Positions 35,862 to 45,122 of a DNA stretch of 64,000 nt are shown piece by piece. The stretch spans positions 1,088,501-1,152,500 of the forward strand of contig NZ_BQME02000001.1 in NCBI RefSeq assembly GCF_022180385.2. The letters run 5' to 3'. The notes below the pieces were generated by a model. That model did no database searches and was not told the origin of the DNA. It saw only the letters and a list, made by a program, of their open reading frames with translations. How positions within the stretch are numbered: position 1 is the stretch's first letter; each line of letters opens with the position of its first letter. The DNA is from Paenibacillus sp. L3-i20. GTDB lineage: Bacteria; Bacillota; Bacilli; Paenibacillales; Paenibacillaceae. The position numbers and the translations under genes are program-made.

Positions 35862-36602
35862 ATGAAAGTTTTAAAAGCAATTGGATGGATTTTTGTCCCG
35901 TATATCATGATTTTTGTATCATGGAAAAATTTAAAAAAGCCAGGAAAAGCATTGGGGACTACTTGGGTTGTGATTTTACTTATTGCTTTCATTGGAAGTA
36001 GGGTAGAAACTGATACGAATCTACAAACTACGAGTCCTGGAACAGCTCAGACTGTTAAAACATCCGAGCCCGATAAGTCTAAAAAAGTGGATGATTCTGA
36101 GGCAAAGAAAAAGGCTGATGAACAAGAAAAAGCTAAAGCTGAAAAAGAACGAATAAAGAAAAATCAATCTGATGTCTTAGCATTTGAAAAAACTATAAGT
36201 ACACTCGAAGAATCTTTAGAACCAACTTTGGACAATTATTACACTGCTTTGAATGGGCTTGCAGACGGATCTGTTGATATTTTCACCGCTTACGAAGCCA
36301 CCGAGAAAGCAAGGGATGCTTCTAATACTATGCGGTTAAAAATAAGCAATGTTGATGTACCTGATACTCTTCCGAAAAAAGCCAAAAAAGCATTAGAATC
36401 CGGTAGATCAGAAATTTCTACAGCGTTCTACTCTAAAAAGAAAGCGTTTGAAGCAGTCCTGGAATACTTAGATGATCAGAAACCAAGTCATATGTCAACG
36501 TTTAAGGACGAAATCGAAATGTCCGATAACTTCATCCTTCGCGGGACGGCATACATTATTGAAGCTAAACAAGAGGTAGGCATTGATATCACTGCCAAAT
36601 AG
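35862..36602 (+). CDS. Membrane-anchored hypothetical protein
   Basis: The 246-residue protein has two hydrophobic stretches at the N-terminus (IGWIFVPYIMIFVSW, about 7-21, and TWVVILLIAFIG, about 33-44). A Lys/Glu/Ala-rich low-complexity linker (about 70-105) and a helical C-terminal domain follow. AGGGGGTTAAAAG precedes the ATG. I do not recognise the family; a lipid- or wall-facing helical domain is possible. It is flanked by the IS1182-type element 18 bases beyond its stop, so the original downstream context is lost. Confidence 0.7.
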   Translation: MKVLKAIGWIFVPYIMIFVSWKNLKKPGKALGTTWVVILLIAFIGSRVETDTNLQTTSPGTAQTVKTSEPDKSKKVDDSEAKKKADEQEKAKAEKERIKKNQSDVLAFEKTISTLEESLEPTLDNYYTALNGLADGSVDIFTAYEATEKARDASNTMRLKISNVDVPDTLPKKAKKALESGRSEISTAFYSKKKAFEAVLEYLDDQKPSHMSTFKDEIEMSDNFILRGTAYIIEAKQEVGIDITAK

Positions 36603-36623
36603 ATTGTGAAGTTTAATATGGGG

Positions 36624-36670
36624 CTGTCCCAAAAGGTCATAAAGTGACCTGAGGGACAGCTTTTTTTGTT
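36624..36670 (+). terminator. Hairpin terminator at the left end of the IS
   Basis: GCTGTCCC pairs with GGGACAGC and AGGTCA with TGACCT inside the same stem, followed by TTTTTTTG. It would block transcription entering the element from the membrane protein gene, a known protective device in insertion sequences. Confidence 0.75.
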
Positions 36671-36744
36671 CTGAATAAACAAAAAGAAATCGCTTTTTGG
36701 TAAAATGGAGGTACCACCCAACCATTCCAAAAGGAGCGATTTCT

Positions 36745-38304
36745 TTGTACATTCAATATACCATGGACCAACTTACCCTGCCAATGGATTTGGAGGATGA
36801 CATTCCTCAAAATCACCTCGTGCGTATTGTAAATGCCGCTGTGAACCGACTTAGCGACAGGATCTTTGCCTCCGCATACCCTGGTGGCGGCCGAGATAGC
36901 TACCACCCCAAAATGCTCACCAAAGTTATTGTTTATGCCTACACCCAGCGGATCTACTCGTCTCGACAAATCGCTAAAGCGGTCCGTGAAAACGTCATGT
37001 TTATGTGGATTGCAGGCAGACAACAGCCGGACTTTCGCACCATCAACCGTTTCCGTTCTGAACGTATGAAGACGGTGCTCGAGACCGTCTTCACCGCCGT
37101 TCTACAATTTCTGGCTGAGGAGAAATACGTGCGGCTTGAACATTACTTTGTCGACGGAACCAAGATTGAAGCTAACGCCAATCGCTATACGTTTGTCTGG
37201 GGCAAAGCGGTGGTGAAACAGAAGGCGAGGCTGCAGGAGAAAGTCCAGACTTTGTTCGCTACCATTGAAGAATCTGAGCGTCAGGAAGAGCAAGAACATC
37301 ACGGATGGGATCTTCCTGAACTCGGCGAGTCCACACAGATCACCAGCGAAAAGCTGGAAGAGGCTGTAAAGCAGCTAGAGGAGCAACTACAAGAGAAACC
37401 TAAGGACAAGCCATTGAAAAAAACAGTTCGGGCAATCCGCAAAGACCTCCTCCCCCGCTTGCAAAAATACGAAGTACAGCAGGAGATTCTCGGAGATCGT
37501 AATAGCTTCAGCAAGACCGATACCGACGCTACTTTCATGCGAATGAAAGAAGATCACATGCGTAATGGCCAGCTCAAACCTGGCTACAATGTACAGATCG
37601 GAACGGAAAACCAGTTCATTATCGGCTACAGTTTGCACCAGCGCCCGACAGACACACGTTGCCTCAAGCCCCACTTAGAGAAGGTAAAAGCAACTCTGGG
37701 AAATATACCGAAAACAGTTATCGCGGACGCAGGATACGGCGGGGAAGAAAATTACGCTTACTTGGAAAACGAACAACTAGAAACAGTGGTGAAGTACAGC
37801 ACATACCACAAGGAAAAATCGAAGAAGTGGAAGCAAGATATCAGTAAGTTGGATAACTGGCAGTATGACGAAGCCGAAGACATATGGACGTGCGCTGCTG
37901 GGCGTAACCTACTATTTCGCTATGAAAGTAAGGAAACGACAGAAAGCGGATATGAGTTACGGAAGCGCCACTACCGAAGCGAAAACTGCGAAGGCTGTCC
38001 GCTCAAAGAGGCTTGTACAAAAGCCAAAGGAAACCGAGAAATCAGCGTGAGCCTGAAGTATCTGCGTTACAAGAAACAAATACGCGAGAAACTCAAGAGC
38101 GAGGAAGGGTATGCGCTGTCGGTTCGAAGAATGATCGAACCGGAAAGCGTATTTGGACAACTGAAAAACAACCGGGGATTCCGGCGTTTTCTGCTTCGAG
38201 GCCTGCCGAAAGTAAGCCTTGAGGTCGGGTGGCTTTCGCTCGCCCACAATCTGCTCAAGAAGGCGGCAATAGACCAAAAGCCAGAAATGGCGGTGCAGGG
38301 ATAA
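36745..38304 (+). CDS. IS1182-family transposase
   Basis: The 519-residue DDE transposase has an N-terminal DUF772-type DNA-binding domain (GGGRDSYHPKMLTKVIVYAYTQ...SRQIAKAVRENVMF). The catalytic residues are in VDGTKIEANANRYTF, TVIADAGYGGEENY and ESVFGQLKNNRGFRRF. A zinc-like cluster C..C...C lies between the last two (CEGCPLKEAC). The TTG at 36745 with AAAGGAG eight bases upstream is the likely start; the frame opens 16 codons earlier in the inverted-repeat region. The gene is intact, so the element may be active. Confidence 0.92.
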   Translation: MYIQYTMDQLTLPMDLEDDIPQNHLVRIVNAAVNRLSDRIFASAYPGGGRDSYHPKMLTKVIVYAYTQRIYSSRQIAKAVRENVMFMWIAGRQQPDFRTINRFRSERMKTVLETVFTAVLQFLAEEKYVRLEHYFVDGTKIEANANRYTFVWGKAVVKQKARLQEKVQTLFATIEESERQEEQEHHGWDLPELGESTQITSEKLEEAVKQLEEQLQEKPKDKPLKKTVRAIRKDLLPRLQKYEVQQEILGDRNSFSKTDTDATFMRMKEDHMRNGQLKPGYNVQIGTENQFIIGYSLHQRPTDTRCLKPHLEKVKATLGNIPKTVIADAGYGGEENYAYLENEQLETVVKYSTYHKEKSKKWKQDISKLDNWQYDEAEDIWTCAAGRNLLFRYESKETTESGYELRKRHYRSENCEGCPLKEACTKAKGNREISVSLKYLRYKKQIREKLKSEEGYALSVRRMIEPESVFGQLKNNRGFRRFLLRGLPKVSLEVGWLSLAHNLLKKAAIDQKPEMAVQG

Positions 38305-38324
38305 CCTCCCTAGCACCGCCATTT
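38285..38324 (+). terminator. Terminator of the IS1182 transposase gene
   Basis: AAATGGCGGTGC and GCACCGCCATTT form a 12-bp stem overlapping the last codons of the transposase gene, followed by CCTTATTTTCTC. Confidence 0.7.
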
Positions 38325-38537
38325 CCTTATTTTCTCCCATTTTTCATCATGCGAGCTGTTTCATGAAGTAAGTATTTATACTTTTGAGACAGCTCCATTT
38401 TTCATTTATCGATTTGATTTGTCCTCATTATCTCTTCCCACGACACCTTCGCCCCAAACTATGGACGGAGTCAAACAATTGTCGAAAGAAGAAAACAAAA
38501 AAAGCCTTGCGCTGCAAGGCTTTGGCTCTTAAGATAC

Positions 38538-38611
38538 TGGAGCGGGTGATGGGAATCGAACCCACGCTATTAGCTTGGAAGGCTAAAGTTCTACCATTGA
38601 ACTACACCCGC
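38538..38611 (-). tRNA. tRNA-Gly (TCC)
   Basis: Minus-strand cloverleaf GCGGGTG...CACCCGC with anticodon loop CTTCCAA (TCC), GGTTCGATTCC T-loop and encoded CCA. It is the last in a four-tRNA run. Confidence 0.95.
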
Positions 38612-38620
38612 AAATATAAA

Positions 38621-38697
38621 TGGTCGGGATGACACGATTTGAACATGCGACCCCCTGGTCCCAAACCAGGTGCTCTACCAAGCTGAGCTACATCCCG
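38621..38697 (-). tRNA. tRNA-Pro (TGG)
   Basis: Minus-strand cloverleaf CGGGATG...CATCCCG with anticodon loop TTTGGGA (TGG) and encoded CCA. It lies 9 bases from tRNA-Gly. Confidence 0.95.
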
Positions 38698-38732
38698 AAA
38701 TAAAAATGTGCTATAAGTATCCGATAAGAAAA

Positions 38733-38809
38733 TGGCGCGGCCTAAGAGATTCGAACTCCTGGCCTTTTGATTCGTAGTCAAACGCTCTATCCAGCTGAGC
38801 TAAGGCCGC
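38733..38809 (-). tRNA. tRNA-Arg (ACG)
   Basis: Minus-strand cloverleaf GCGGCCT...AGGCCGC with anticodon loop CTACGAA (ACG, read as ICG) and encoded CCA. Confidence 0.95.
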
Positions 38810-38817
38810 ACAATTTA

Positions 38818-38892
38818 TGGAGCGGAAGACGGGAATCGAACCCGCGACCCTCGCCTTGGCAAGGCGATGCTCTACCGCTGAGCCACTTCCGC
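38818..38892 (-). tRNA. tRNA-Gly (GCC)
   Basis: Minus-strand cloverleaf GCGGAAG...CTTCCGC with anticodon loop TTGCCAA (GCC) and encoded CCA. First of the four-tRNA operon. Confidence 0.95.
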
Positions 38893-39003
38893 ATATTATT
38901 TCTTATGTCGTTCATTTCGTCGTTTGTTGCGGCGACAAGTAATAATATATCACCTTTCAAAACACATTGCAACTCTTTTTTCAAAAATAATTAAACTTTT
39001 TTT

Positions 39004-39037
39004 AAAACCCGCATTCTCACTAGAGAATACGGGTTTT
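39004..39037 (-). terminator. Terminator downstream of the fecE-like gene
   Basis: AAAACCCGCATTCTC and GAGAATACGGGTTTT pair over 14 of 15 positions. It lies 20 bases after the ATPase gene stop. Confidence 0.85.
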
Positions 39038-39056
39038 GGTATGCCAGAATAACCGC

Positions 39057-39914
39057 TTATGCACCTGATGCAGCAGCAAGTTCTCTCTTCTTGGAAGGTA
39101 CATTCGCCAGTACTTTTTCCGCAACCGGAGCTCCAGCTAATGCAAATGGCAAGCATAAAGGAACACCGGTTCTAGGATCTGGAACAATATCTGCCTCTAT
39201 ATTAAATACTTCACGCATAATATCTGGTGTAACAACCTCAACTGGAGTACCTTCTCCACTCACCTTGCCATTCTTAATGGCAATCATATGTTGAGCGTAA
39301 CGAGTTGCATGGTTTAAGTCATGTACGACCATAACAATTGTTCTATTGTTTAACTCATTAAGTTTCTGCAAAAGATGAAGCACTTCAAGCTGATGGGCCA
39401 TATCTAAGAAAGTAGTTGGCTCATCCAGGAACAAGATGTCCGTTTCTTGAGCAAGTGCCATAGCGATCCAAGCACGCTGGCGTTGACCGCCAGAGAGATG
39501 ATCGACTGGACGATCAGCAAACTCACCCATCCCTGTTGCTTCAATTGACCATTGGACGATGCTACGATCCTCTTTTGTCATCGAACCGAAGCCCTTTTGG
39601 TAAGGAAAACGACCATAAGAGACAAGTTCCGCTACAGTTAGTCCATCTGGAGCTGTCGGATTTTGCGGCAGAATTGCGAGCTGTTTCGCCACTTCCTTCG
39701 TTGATTGCTTATGAATCGACTTGCCATCCAACAAAACATTGCCCTTAGTAGGATTCATAATCCGAGCCATCGTTTTCAAAATCGTGGATTTACCAGAACC
39801 ATTTGCTCCCACGAGTGCTGTGATTTTACCTTGGGGAATAGCAATATTAAGATTTTGGACAATGAGACGGTCATCATATGCAATATCGAGTTCAGAAGTT
39901 GTCAAACGAATCAT
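39057..39914 (-). CDS. Iron-siderophore ABC transporter ATPase (FecE/FhuC type)
   Basis: The 285-residue ATPase has Walker [11 protein letters not shown]-loop LPQNP, signature LSGGQRQRA, Walker [10 protein letters not shown] and switch VVHDLNHA, close to FecE/FhuC/YusV. It would power uptake by a FecCD-type permease pair. No permease is adjacent, but a binding protein with two permeases lacking an ATPase lies at 43016-46103, so it is the probable partner. Two Fur boxes directly upstream indicate iron repression. The last 30 residues form an Ala/Lys-rich extension beyond the usual end. Confidence 0.93.
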   Translation of the reverse strand: MIRLTTSELDIAYDDRLIVQNLNIAIPQGKITALVGANGSGKSTILKTMARIMNPTKGNVLLDGKSIHKQSTKEVAKQLAILPQNPTAPDGLTVAELVSYGRFPYQKGFGSMTKEDRSIVQWSIEATGMGEFADRPVDHLSGGQRQRAWIAMALAQETDILFLDEPTTFLDMAHQLEVLHLLQKLNELNNRTIVMVVHDLNHATRYAQHMIAIKNGKVSGEGTPVEVVTPDIMREVFNIEADIVPDPRTGVPLCLPFALAGAPVAEKVLANVPSKKRELAAASGA

Positions 39915-39968
39915 GTAACTAGCACGCTCCTCCTGCTGCGCTTCCGCAGACTATATATCCTAGAATGG

Positions 39969-40010
39969 TGATAACGATTATCAAATCCACTTTAATGATA
40001 ATCGTTCTCA
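39969..40010 (-). promoter_or_regulatory. Tandem Fur boxes of the fecE-like gene
   Basis: TGATAACGATTATCA (39969-39983) and TGATAATCGTTCTCA (39996-40010) each match the 15-bp Fur consensus TGATAATNATTATCA with one to three changes. They lie 55-95 bases ahead of the ATG. Confidence 0.85.
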
Positions 40011-40284
40011 GATATATTGTCAATCAAAATGATCCTTTTATACGTCATTAATTGTAGAAAATCAAATAAATACTTCCATTTGTAACATTCATTAAACTAC
40101 AAGCGTTATTTTAATAAAATGCCCAAGTATAATCAGACTCATCTATTGATTTTTATTACATTGTTGTTTACCATCTTTATCGAATACAAAATTGGGTCTA
40201 TTTACCATCTCGTGAGTGATTTTCACTTTATTTGAAATTTGGGTCTTTGATTTAGTACACTTGGTAGCAAGGAGTGGATGAACG

Positions 40285-40683
40285 TTGTCTAACAAAAGAT
40301 TTACACTTGAAGAAGCTAATGCATTGCTGCCACAGATCAAACAAGAATTGCAGCAGCTCCAGCTTATGTCTAATCAGCTTGAGGAACAATATATTTCTTA
40401 CCGTAAAGTGAAAGCAAATTATGTCGCTGGGTCTCATGATCCCTTATTTGAATTGGAAGGAAAACTTGATTTCATGCAAATGGAATTTAGTTTGTATATG
40501 AATAATATTACGCGCAAGGGTGTCCTATTAAAAATGATTCATCCCGCTCTGCTGGACTTTCCCGCAATTATGGATGGTGAAGAAGTACTTCTCTGCTGGA
40601 AGGAAGGCGAAGAGCAAATTACTCATTATCATGGCTGGAATGACGGATATATGGGGAGAAAGCTTCATCCTGATGCTCAATAA
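40285..40683 (+). CDS. DUF2203 family protein
   Basis: The 132-residue cytoplasmic protein opens with FTLEEANALLPQIKQELQQLQ, a long helix hairpin, and ends with LCWKEGEEQITHYHGWNDGYMGR, both hallmarks of the DUF2203 family, whose function is unknown. A TTG at 40285 with GGAG upstream is the likely start. A bidirectional terminator shared with the tRNA-Leu gene follows. No operon partner is present. Confidence 0.85.
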   Translation: MSNKRFTLEEANALLPQIKQELQQLQLMSNQLEEQYISYRKVKANYVAGSHDPLFELEGKLDFMQMEFSLYMNNITRKGVLLKMIHPALLDFPAIMDGEEVLLCWKEGEEQITHYHGWNDGYMGRKLHPDAQ

Positions 40684-40688
40684 ACAGC

Positions 40689-40718
40689 AAAAAACCCTTC
40701 TATCAGAAGGGTTTTTTC
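40689..40718. terminator. Bidirectional terminator (DUF2203 gene and tRNA-Leu)
   Basis: AAAAAACCCTTC, a 5-base loop TATCA and GAAGGGTTTTTT. A-runs and T-runs on both sides serve convergent transcription. Confidence 0.9.
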
Positions 40719-40723
40719 ATGTA

Positions 40724-40806
40724 TGGTGCGCGTAGAGGGACTTGAACCCCCACGGTCGCCCGCTAGATCCTAAGTCTAGTGCGTCTGCCAATTCCGCCAT
40801 ACGCGC
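40724..40806 (-). tRNA. tRNA-Leu (TAG), copy 1
   Basis: Minus-strand 83-nt class II tRNA starting GCGCGTATGGCGGAATTGG, with anticodon loop ACTTAGGAT region (TAG), short variable arm, GGTTCAAGTCC T-loop and encoded CCA. Confidence 0.95.
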
Positions 40807-41157
40807 GTGAAAAGCTTTAGATCTATAATATACCATACGCTGGCGACCATTGCAAGTTCTTTTGCGAAATCTTTATATACTGACTCTTACCCACTATTTA
40901 CATCAAGATCCCGCTTCACTAGTTAATGCAGCTAATAACACCATTTCACCACGCTACTGGTTACCTTTTGCATCACGTTCATATGTAATTGCGACTGTAG
41001 CATATTGTGTATTCGTAGCAAGACCATCTGCCACAATATTAGTTACAGCCGAGTCTGTCTTCCCTAAAAAGAGAACGGGATATTTCTTTCAACGTAAGTT
41101 AATGCGTAATAATTGACGGTTAGTACAGATCCATTACCCAACCATCCCTATAGACAA
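40807..41157. other. Spacer between tandem tRNA-Leu copies
   Basis: About 350 bases with no intact gene. On the minus strand, around 41085-40955, a 45-codon stretch without start (…TDSAVTNIVADGLATNTQYATV…) reads like a fragment of an exported beta-rich protein; this is weak. Confidence 0.4.
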
Positions 41158-41276
41158 CAAAAAACCCTTCTATCAGAAGGGTTTTTTCATGTATGGTGCG
41201 CGTAGAGGGACTTGAACCCCCACGGTCGCCCGCTAGATCCTAAGTCTAGTGCGTCTGCCAATTCCGCCATACGCGC
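41158..41276 (-). repeat. tRNA-Leu/terminator module, copy 2
   Basis: Direct repeat of copy 1. It shares the extra upstream bases ACAACAAA with copy 3 at 60798. It marks the left border of the 19.5-kb siderophore segment. The tRNA lies at 41194-41276 and the terminator at 41159-41188. Confidence 0.9.
41194..41276 (-). tRNA. tRNA-Leu (TAG), copy 2
   Basis: Identical to the tRNA at 40724-40806, with encoded CCA. Confidence 0.95.
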
Positions 41277-41459
41277 TTATTTAACAACAAAACTTATATT
41301 ACACGATTTTGAACCGATGTGCAACCCTCAATTTAAAAAAATTTAGAATCACAAAAAATTCAACCCACCCAACTAGTGAAATGCACTTCCAATAGTCGGA
41401 TGATGACAAGACATTGGAGTCTTTTTACCAAGTGGGTGGGCATTCTTCATAACAACAAA

Positions 41460-42803
41460 CTACGTTCGAACGTCTTCATTCACTGAGCTTTCTTCATTAC
41501 TACCTACATTCATTATAAGTGAGGCTTGCAGAATCTGATGGTTGTCCATCTTAATAATCCGCCATACATGCTCACCTTGATGAATAGGCTCCGGCTCATC
41601 GTCAAGTGAAATGAGCTGAATTTGCAGCCATCCGCCGATCGTGTCAACGTTGTAGCTGTTTGCAAAGGTTAAGCCAAATTGCGATTCGATATCACTTAAC
41701 AAAACACGTCCATTAAAGTGATATACGTTGTCTTTTATTTTCACAATATCTGCAATCTCATCATTGTCGAATTCATCACGAATTTCTCCAACGATTTCTT
41801 CAAGTATGTCTTCCATCGTTATAATACCGGCCGTACCACCGTACTCGTCGATGACAAGAGAAATAGGTGTACCCTTCTTTTGCATCTTGAGTAGTACATC
41901 CTGTAACGGAGCTGTTTCATGGATGGCATCAATTTCATGAATGTGGCTTGCCATATGCATCGGTCGCTTCAAGACTAAATTAATTGCTAGCTCTTTCGCA
42001 TTAAGAAAACCAATTATTTTATCTTTATCGCCATCTTGTGTAACAGGATATCGCGTGTAACGATTGGCATCTATAATATCTAAAATATCGTCCTTCTCCA
42101 TTAGCTCATCCAGCGCAACAACTTGCATACGAGGCACCATAATATCTTTTGCGACACGCTGATCAAATGCAAATATGTTTTGCATATAAGAAAGCTCAGT
42201 CTGGTTAATCTCGCCGCTATTATAACTCTGTGTCATAATGATCTTTAGTTCTTCCTCGGAATGGGCTTGTTCATGTCCTGTTGGCTGCACTCCGAATATT
42301 CGCAAAAATACTCGTGCCGAACCGTTTAGCAACCAAATGAGAGGGAACAACACTTTACCAAACAAGACCAGAGGTCTTGCCAGCAACAATGTCATACGCT
42401 CTGCATATTGGATCGCAAGTGTTTTAGGCGCTAGTTCACCAAATACGACATGTAGAAATGTCATCAGTGACAACGCAAGTATATAAGAGATCGGCGTAGC
42501 CCATCCATCCGAAATCCCCCATGCGTGGAAGATTGGATGCAATATTTTTTCAATCGTTGGTTCACCAAGCGCACCAAGTCCTAAAGCAGTAACCGTAATA
42601 CCTAATTGACAGGCGGATAAATAGTAATCGAGTTCGGTCACCAATTTTTTGGCTGCGATTGCTTTTTTGTTGCCTTCTGATATTAGCTGATCAATACGTG
42701 ACATTCTGACTTTGACAACTGCGAACTCTGATGCGACAAAAAAGGCTGTAAACACAATTAATAATAATACCAGTAATAAGTTAATCATGATGGTTAAGTC
42801 CAA
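41460..42803 (-). CDS. CNNM/CorC-type transporter-associated membrane protein
   Basis: The 447-residue protein has a DUF21 membrane domain with three to four segments (LLLVLLLIVFTAFFVASEFAVVKVR start, to about 160). A CBS pair at about 200-330 (MVPRMQVVALDE...ISLVIDEYGGTAGIITMEDILEEIVGEI) and a C-terminal CorC/HlyC domain follow. The family includes magnesium/cobalt efflux proteins; 'hemolysin C' names are historical. The TTG at 42803 has GAGGG seven bases upstream; the ATG five codons later is the alternative. It is a single gene. The following 200 bases to 43015 hold nothing recognised. Confidence 0.92.
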   Translation of the reverse strand: MDLTIMINLLLVLLLIVFTAFFVASEFAVVKVRMSRIDQLISEGNKKAIAAKKLVTELDYYLSACQLGITVTALGLGALGEPTIEKILHPIFHAWGISDGWATPISYILALSLMTFLHVVFGELAPKTLAIQYAERMTLLLARPLVLFGKVLFPLIWLLNGSARVFLRIFGVQPTGHEQAHSEEELKIIMTQSYNSGEINQTELSYMQNIFAFDQRVAKDIMVPRMQVVALDELMEKDDILDIIDANRYTRYPVTQDGDKDKIIGFLNAKELAINLVLKRPMHMASHIHEIDAIHETAPLQDVLLKMQKKGTPISLVIDEYGGTAGIITMEDILEEIVGEIRDEFDNDEIADIVKIKDNVYHFNGRVLLSDIESQFGLTFANSYNVDTIGGWLQIQLISLDDEPEPIHQGEHVWRIIKMDNHQILQASLIMNVGSNEESSVNEDVRT

Positions 42804-43015
42804 CTAGTTCCCTCAATTTGAGGGATTCACCCCCGTATATTTGCATTCGATAATATAATGATTTAATACGTTTAAATTCGAAGGTCGTTTCAATTATTAC
42901 CATTACTACCCCAATCCATTTAGTATGACTAATTTTCCATTACCTATTCAATTATAAATGTAGAACCTGCTGCCAACGTATTAAGCCACTTTCTTATTAT
43001 CAATTGGCTACTCAC

Positions 43016-44056
43016 TTATGCATCGCGTTTTTTTGCCTTCATTAACAGGAGCAAGAAAAACGGAGCACCTATAGCCGCTGTAAATACTCCCGCAGCCACG
43101 TCACGCGGTGAAAATAATGTACGTCCAATGAAATCAGCTGTTACCAGCAATATTGCACCAACAATTGCTGAACAAATAATGAGCATACGGTGTGAGCTTC
43201 CTACCAGCTTGCGAGCGATATGAGGAGCCATTAGCCCAATAAAGCCAATCCCGCCAACGAACGATATTGCTGCACCTGCAAGAGCTGCTGCTGCTCCAAT
43301 AAGGGTAAGCCGTTGCAATTGAATACGTCCCCCTAATGATACGGTCAAATCATCGCCGAGCGCTTGTATATCAAGATGACGAACCATATACAATAAGAAC
43401 GGCAGCAATACACATAGCCATGGGAGTAAGGAATATACGTTACTCCACGTAGCTCCGTAGATCGTGCCAGTGATCCATAATTGCGCTTGACTTGTTAAGA
43501 AGATCGGACTGAAAATAAGAAATAACGTTTTGCACGCTTCCATTAATGCGGTTACACCAAGACCTACCAATATCATGCGTAATGGCGAGACCCCACGCTT
43601 CCAAGCAAGCATATAAATAAAAAATGATACCAACGCCGCACCAGCAAATGCAAAGAAAGGCAAAAAGCTAATGCCTATCGACTCATTAAAAAAGGCCAAA
43701 TAAAAAACAGCCATCATCGAAGCCCCACTCGTGACTCCAATAATATCAGGTGAAGCGAGTGGATTACGAACGACGCCTTGCAGTACTGTACCAGCCATTG
43801 CGAGTGCTGCCCCCGCAAGACTTGCCAATAGCAACCTCGGTAAGCGTAGGCTCCATATAACAATTCCTTCAGCGGAATTGCTCCCGCTAAATAATAATAT
43901 TTCGAGTGTCTGGATAGGCGAGACAGATAACGAACCAATGCCAATACTGACTATGGCTAACACGAGCCAAACTAGCAGCAGTATTGCTACTATCTTTTTT
44001 CTACCAGAGTGGGGCTTCTTGACTTGCGGTCGGTTAATGACAGTTACTGGCCTCAC
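43016..44056 (-). CDS. Siderophore ABC permease (FecD/FhuG type)
   Basis: The 346-residue FecCD-family permease has about nine membrane segments, the NPLASPDIIGVTSGA motif after segment 3 and a C-terminal LFSPRDVAAGVFTAAIGAPFFLLLL. It starts with GTG overlapping the stop of the partner permease by 4 bases, which is translational coupling. It acts with the gene upstream and the lipoprotein at 45123; its ATPase is probably the gene at 39057. Confidence 0.95.
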   Translation of the reverse strand: MRPVTVINRPQVKKPHSGRKKIVAILLLVWLVLAIVSIGIGSLSVSPIQTLEILLFSGSNSAEGIVIWSLRLPRLLLASLAGAALAMAGTVLQGVVRNPLASPDIIGVTSGASMMAVFYLAFFNESIGISFLPFFAFAGAALVSFFIYMLAWKRGVSPLRMILVGLGVTALMEACKTLFLIFSPIFLTSQAQLWITGTIYGATWSNVYSLLPWLCVLLPFLLYMVRHLDIQALGDDLTVSLGGRIQLQRLTLIGAAAALAGAAISFVGGIGFIGLMAPHIARKLVGSSHRMLIICSAIVGAILLVTADFIGRTLFSPRDVAAGVFTAAIGAPFFLLLLMKAKKRDA

Positions 44057-45054
44057 TTCGTCATCAACTCCCTTCTAGCCATATAGATGAAGAAAGGTGC
44101 TCCAACAAGCGCCGTCATGACGCCTACCGGCACTTCCTTCGGAAACGCTATAAATCTAGCAGATAGATCTGCTGCAAGTAGTAGAATAGCACCTAGAAGT
44201 AAGCAATAGGGAATGACCCAACGATTATCGATTCCAACAAGCGCTCGCGCAATGTGTGGAATGATGAGTCCAACGAATCCGATTGGCCCCGCAATCGCTA
44301 CTGAGCTGCCAGCGAGTATAACAACAATAAGCAAAGCTAGCAATTGAAATTGAATAATACGCTGTCCCAAACCTTTAGCGATATCTTCCCCTACCGCAAA
44401 TACATTAAGTGTCCTTCCCATAAACATAACGACAATATATCCTCCCAGCAAAAAAGGAAGAACCGTCATTATTTGTTCCATGCTGCGTCCTTGAACAGAG
44501 CCTGCTAGCCAGAACAAAACAGTATCCAATGTTTGTTCGTCCCCGATTAGTAAAGCAGTTATAAAAGATGTGAATAGAGCTGCAATGGTTGCACCAGCTA
44601 ATGTTAGCTTAAGCGGGGTTATCCCTTCTCTCCCAACTGCGGCAAATCCATAAACAGAAAGCGCTGCGACAATCGCACCTGCAAATGAAAGCCAAACCAT
44701 GTTCATAGACGATTGTAATCCAAAAAAAGAGATACCGGCCACAATAAAGAAGCCCGCTCCAGCATTCACACCAAGAATGCCTGGTGAGGCCATCGGGTTA
44801 CGAGTAAGTGCTTGCATCACCGCACCTGAAACGGCAAGTGCAGCGCCTACTAACGTTGCTGTTATGGCACGGGGTATTCGTAATTCACGGACAATTAGAT
44901 GAGCATTGGAACCATCGAAACCGCTCAGTGCTTCCTTTACAATCCGCCAAGACGTATCCGTGTAACCCAGTACAATGCTAGCCACAAACAAAACGATGCC
45001 CATAAATGCGAGAAGTACTAATCCTGTCACTTTCAAAAGTTTATTATAAAGCAT
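44053..45054 (-). CDS. Siderophore ABC permease (FecC/FhuB type)
   Basis: The 333-residue FecCD-family permease has conserved RIPRAITATLVGAALAVSGA and NPMASPGILGVNAGA motifs and ends at VPVGVMTALVGAPFFIYM. It is the first permease of the pair, 68 bases downstream of the binding-protein gene, with a hairpin lacking a T-run between (45082-45109) that could lower permease expression relative to the lipoprotein. Confidence 0.95.
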   Translation of the reverse strand: MLYNKLLKVTGLVLLAFMGIVLFVASIVLGYTDTSWRIVKEALSGFDGSNAHLIVRELRIPRAITATLVGAALAVSGAVMQALTRNPMASPGILGVNAGAGFFIVAGISFFGLQSSMNMVWLSFAGAIVAALSVYGFAAVGREGITPLKLTLAGATIAALFTSFITALLIGDEQTLDTVLFWLAGSVQGRSMEQIMTVLPFLLGGYIVVMFMGRTLNVFAVGEDIAKGLGQRIIQFQLLALLIVVILAGSSVAIAGPIGFVGLIIPHIARALVGIDNRWVIPYCLLLGAILLLAADLSARFIAFPKEVPVGVMTALVGAPFFIYMARRELMTK

Positions 45055-45081
45055 CGTCTCAAGCTCCCGTTCTAGAACTTA

Positions 45082-45109
45082 AAGCAGTCCGAATGTATTC
45101 GGACTGCTT
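45082..45109 (-). terminator. Intra-operon hairpin between binding protein and permease
   Basis: AAGCAGTCCGAAT and ATTCGGACTGCTT form a perfect 13-bp stem with a 2-base centre and no T-run. It more likely stabilises the upstream mRNA or partly attenuates than fully terminates. Confidence 0.6.
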
Positions 45110-45122
45110 GCAAACTTACTAC

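Larger units (their letters stand above)
36620..38396 (+). mobile_element. IS1182-family insertion sequence
   Basis: The 1777-bp element is bounded by imperfect inverted repeats GGGGCTGTCCCAAAAG (36620-36635) and its counterpart GGAGCTGTCTCAAAAG read inward from 38396. It contains one intact transposase gene. A strong hairpin sits at each inner edge. No clear target duplication was seen in the flanks, which are AT-rich. Confidence 0.85.
40688..40806 (-). repeat. tRNA-Leu/terminator module, copy 1
   Basis: About 118 bp consisting of the terminator AAAACCCTTC/GAAGGGTTTT, a short spacer and tRNA-Leu(TAG). It is virtually identical to 41158-41276 and 60798-60915. Confidence 0.9.

Noticed and set aside
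36600..38410. Target-site duplication of the IS1182-type element
   Set aside because: AT-rich flanks (TTAATAT on the left, ATTTTTC on the right) do not give a clear matching pair.
40850..41116. Open frame of 88 codons between tandem tRNA-Leu copies
   Set aside because: No start signal and an implausible composition; the opposite strand reads a protein-like fragment instead.
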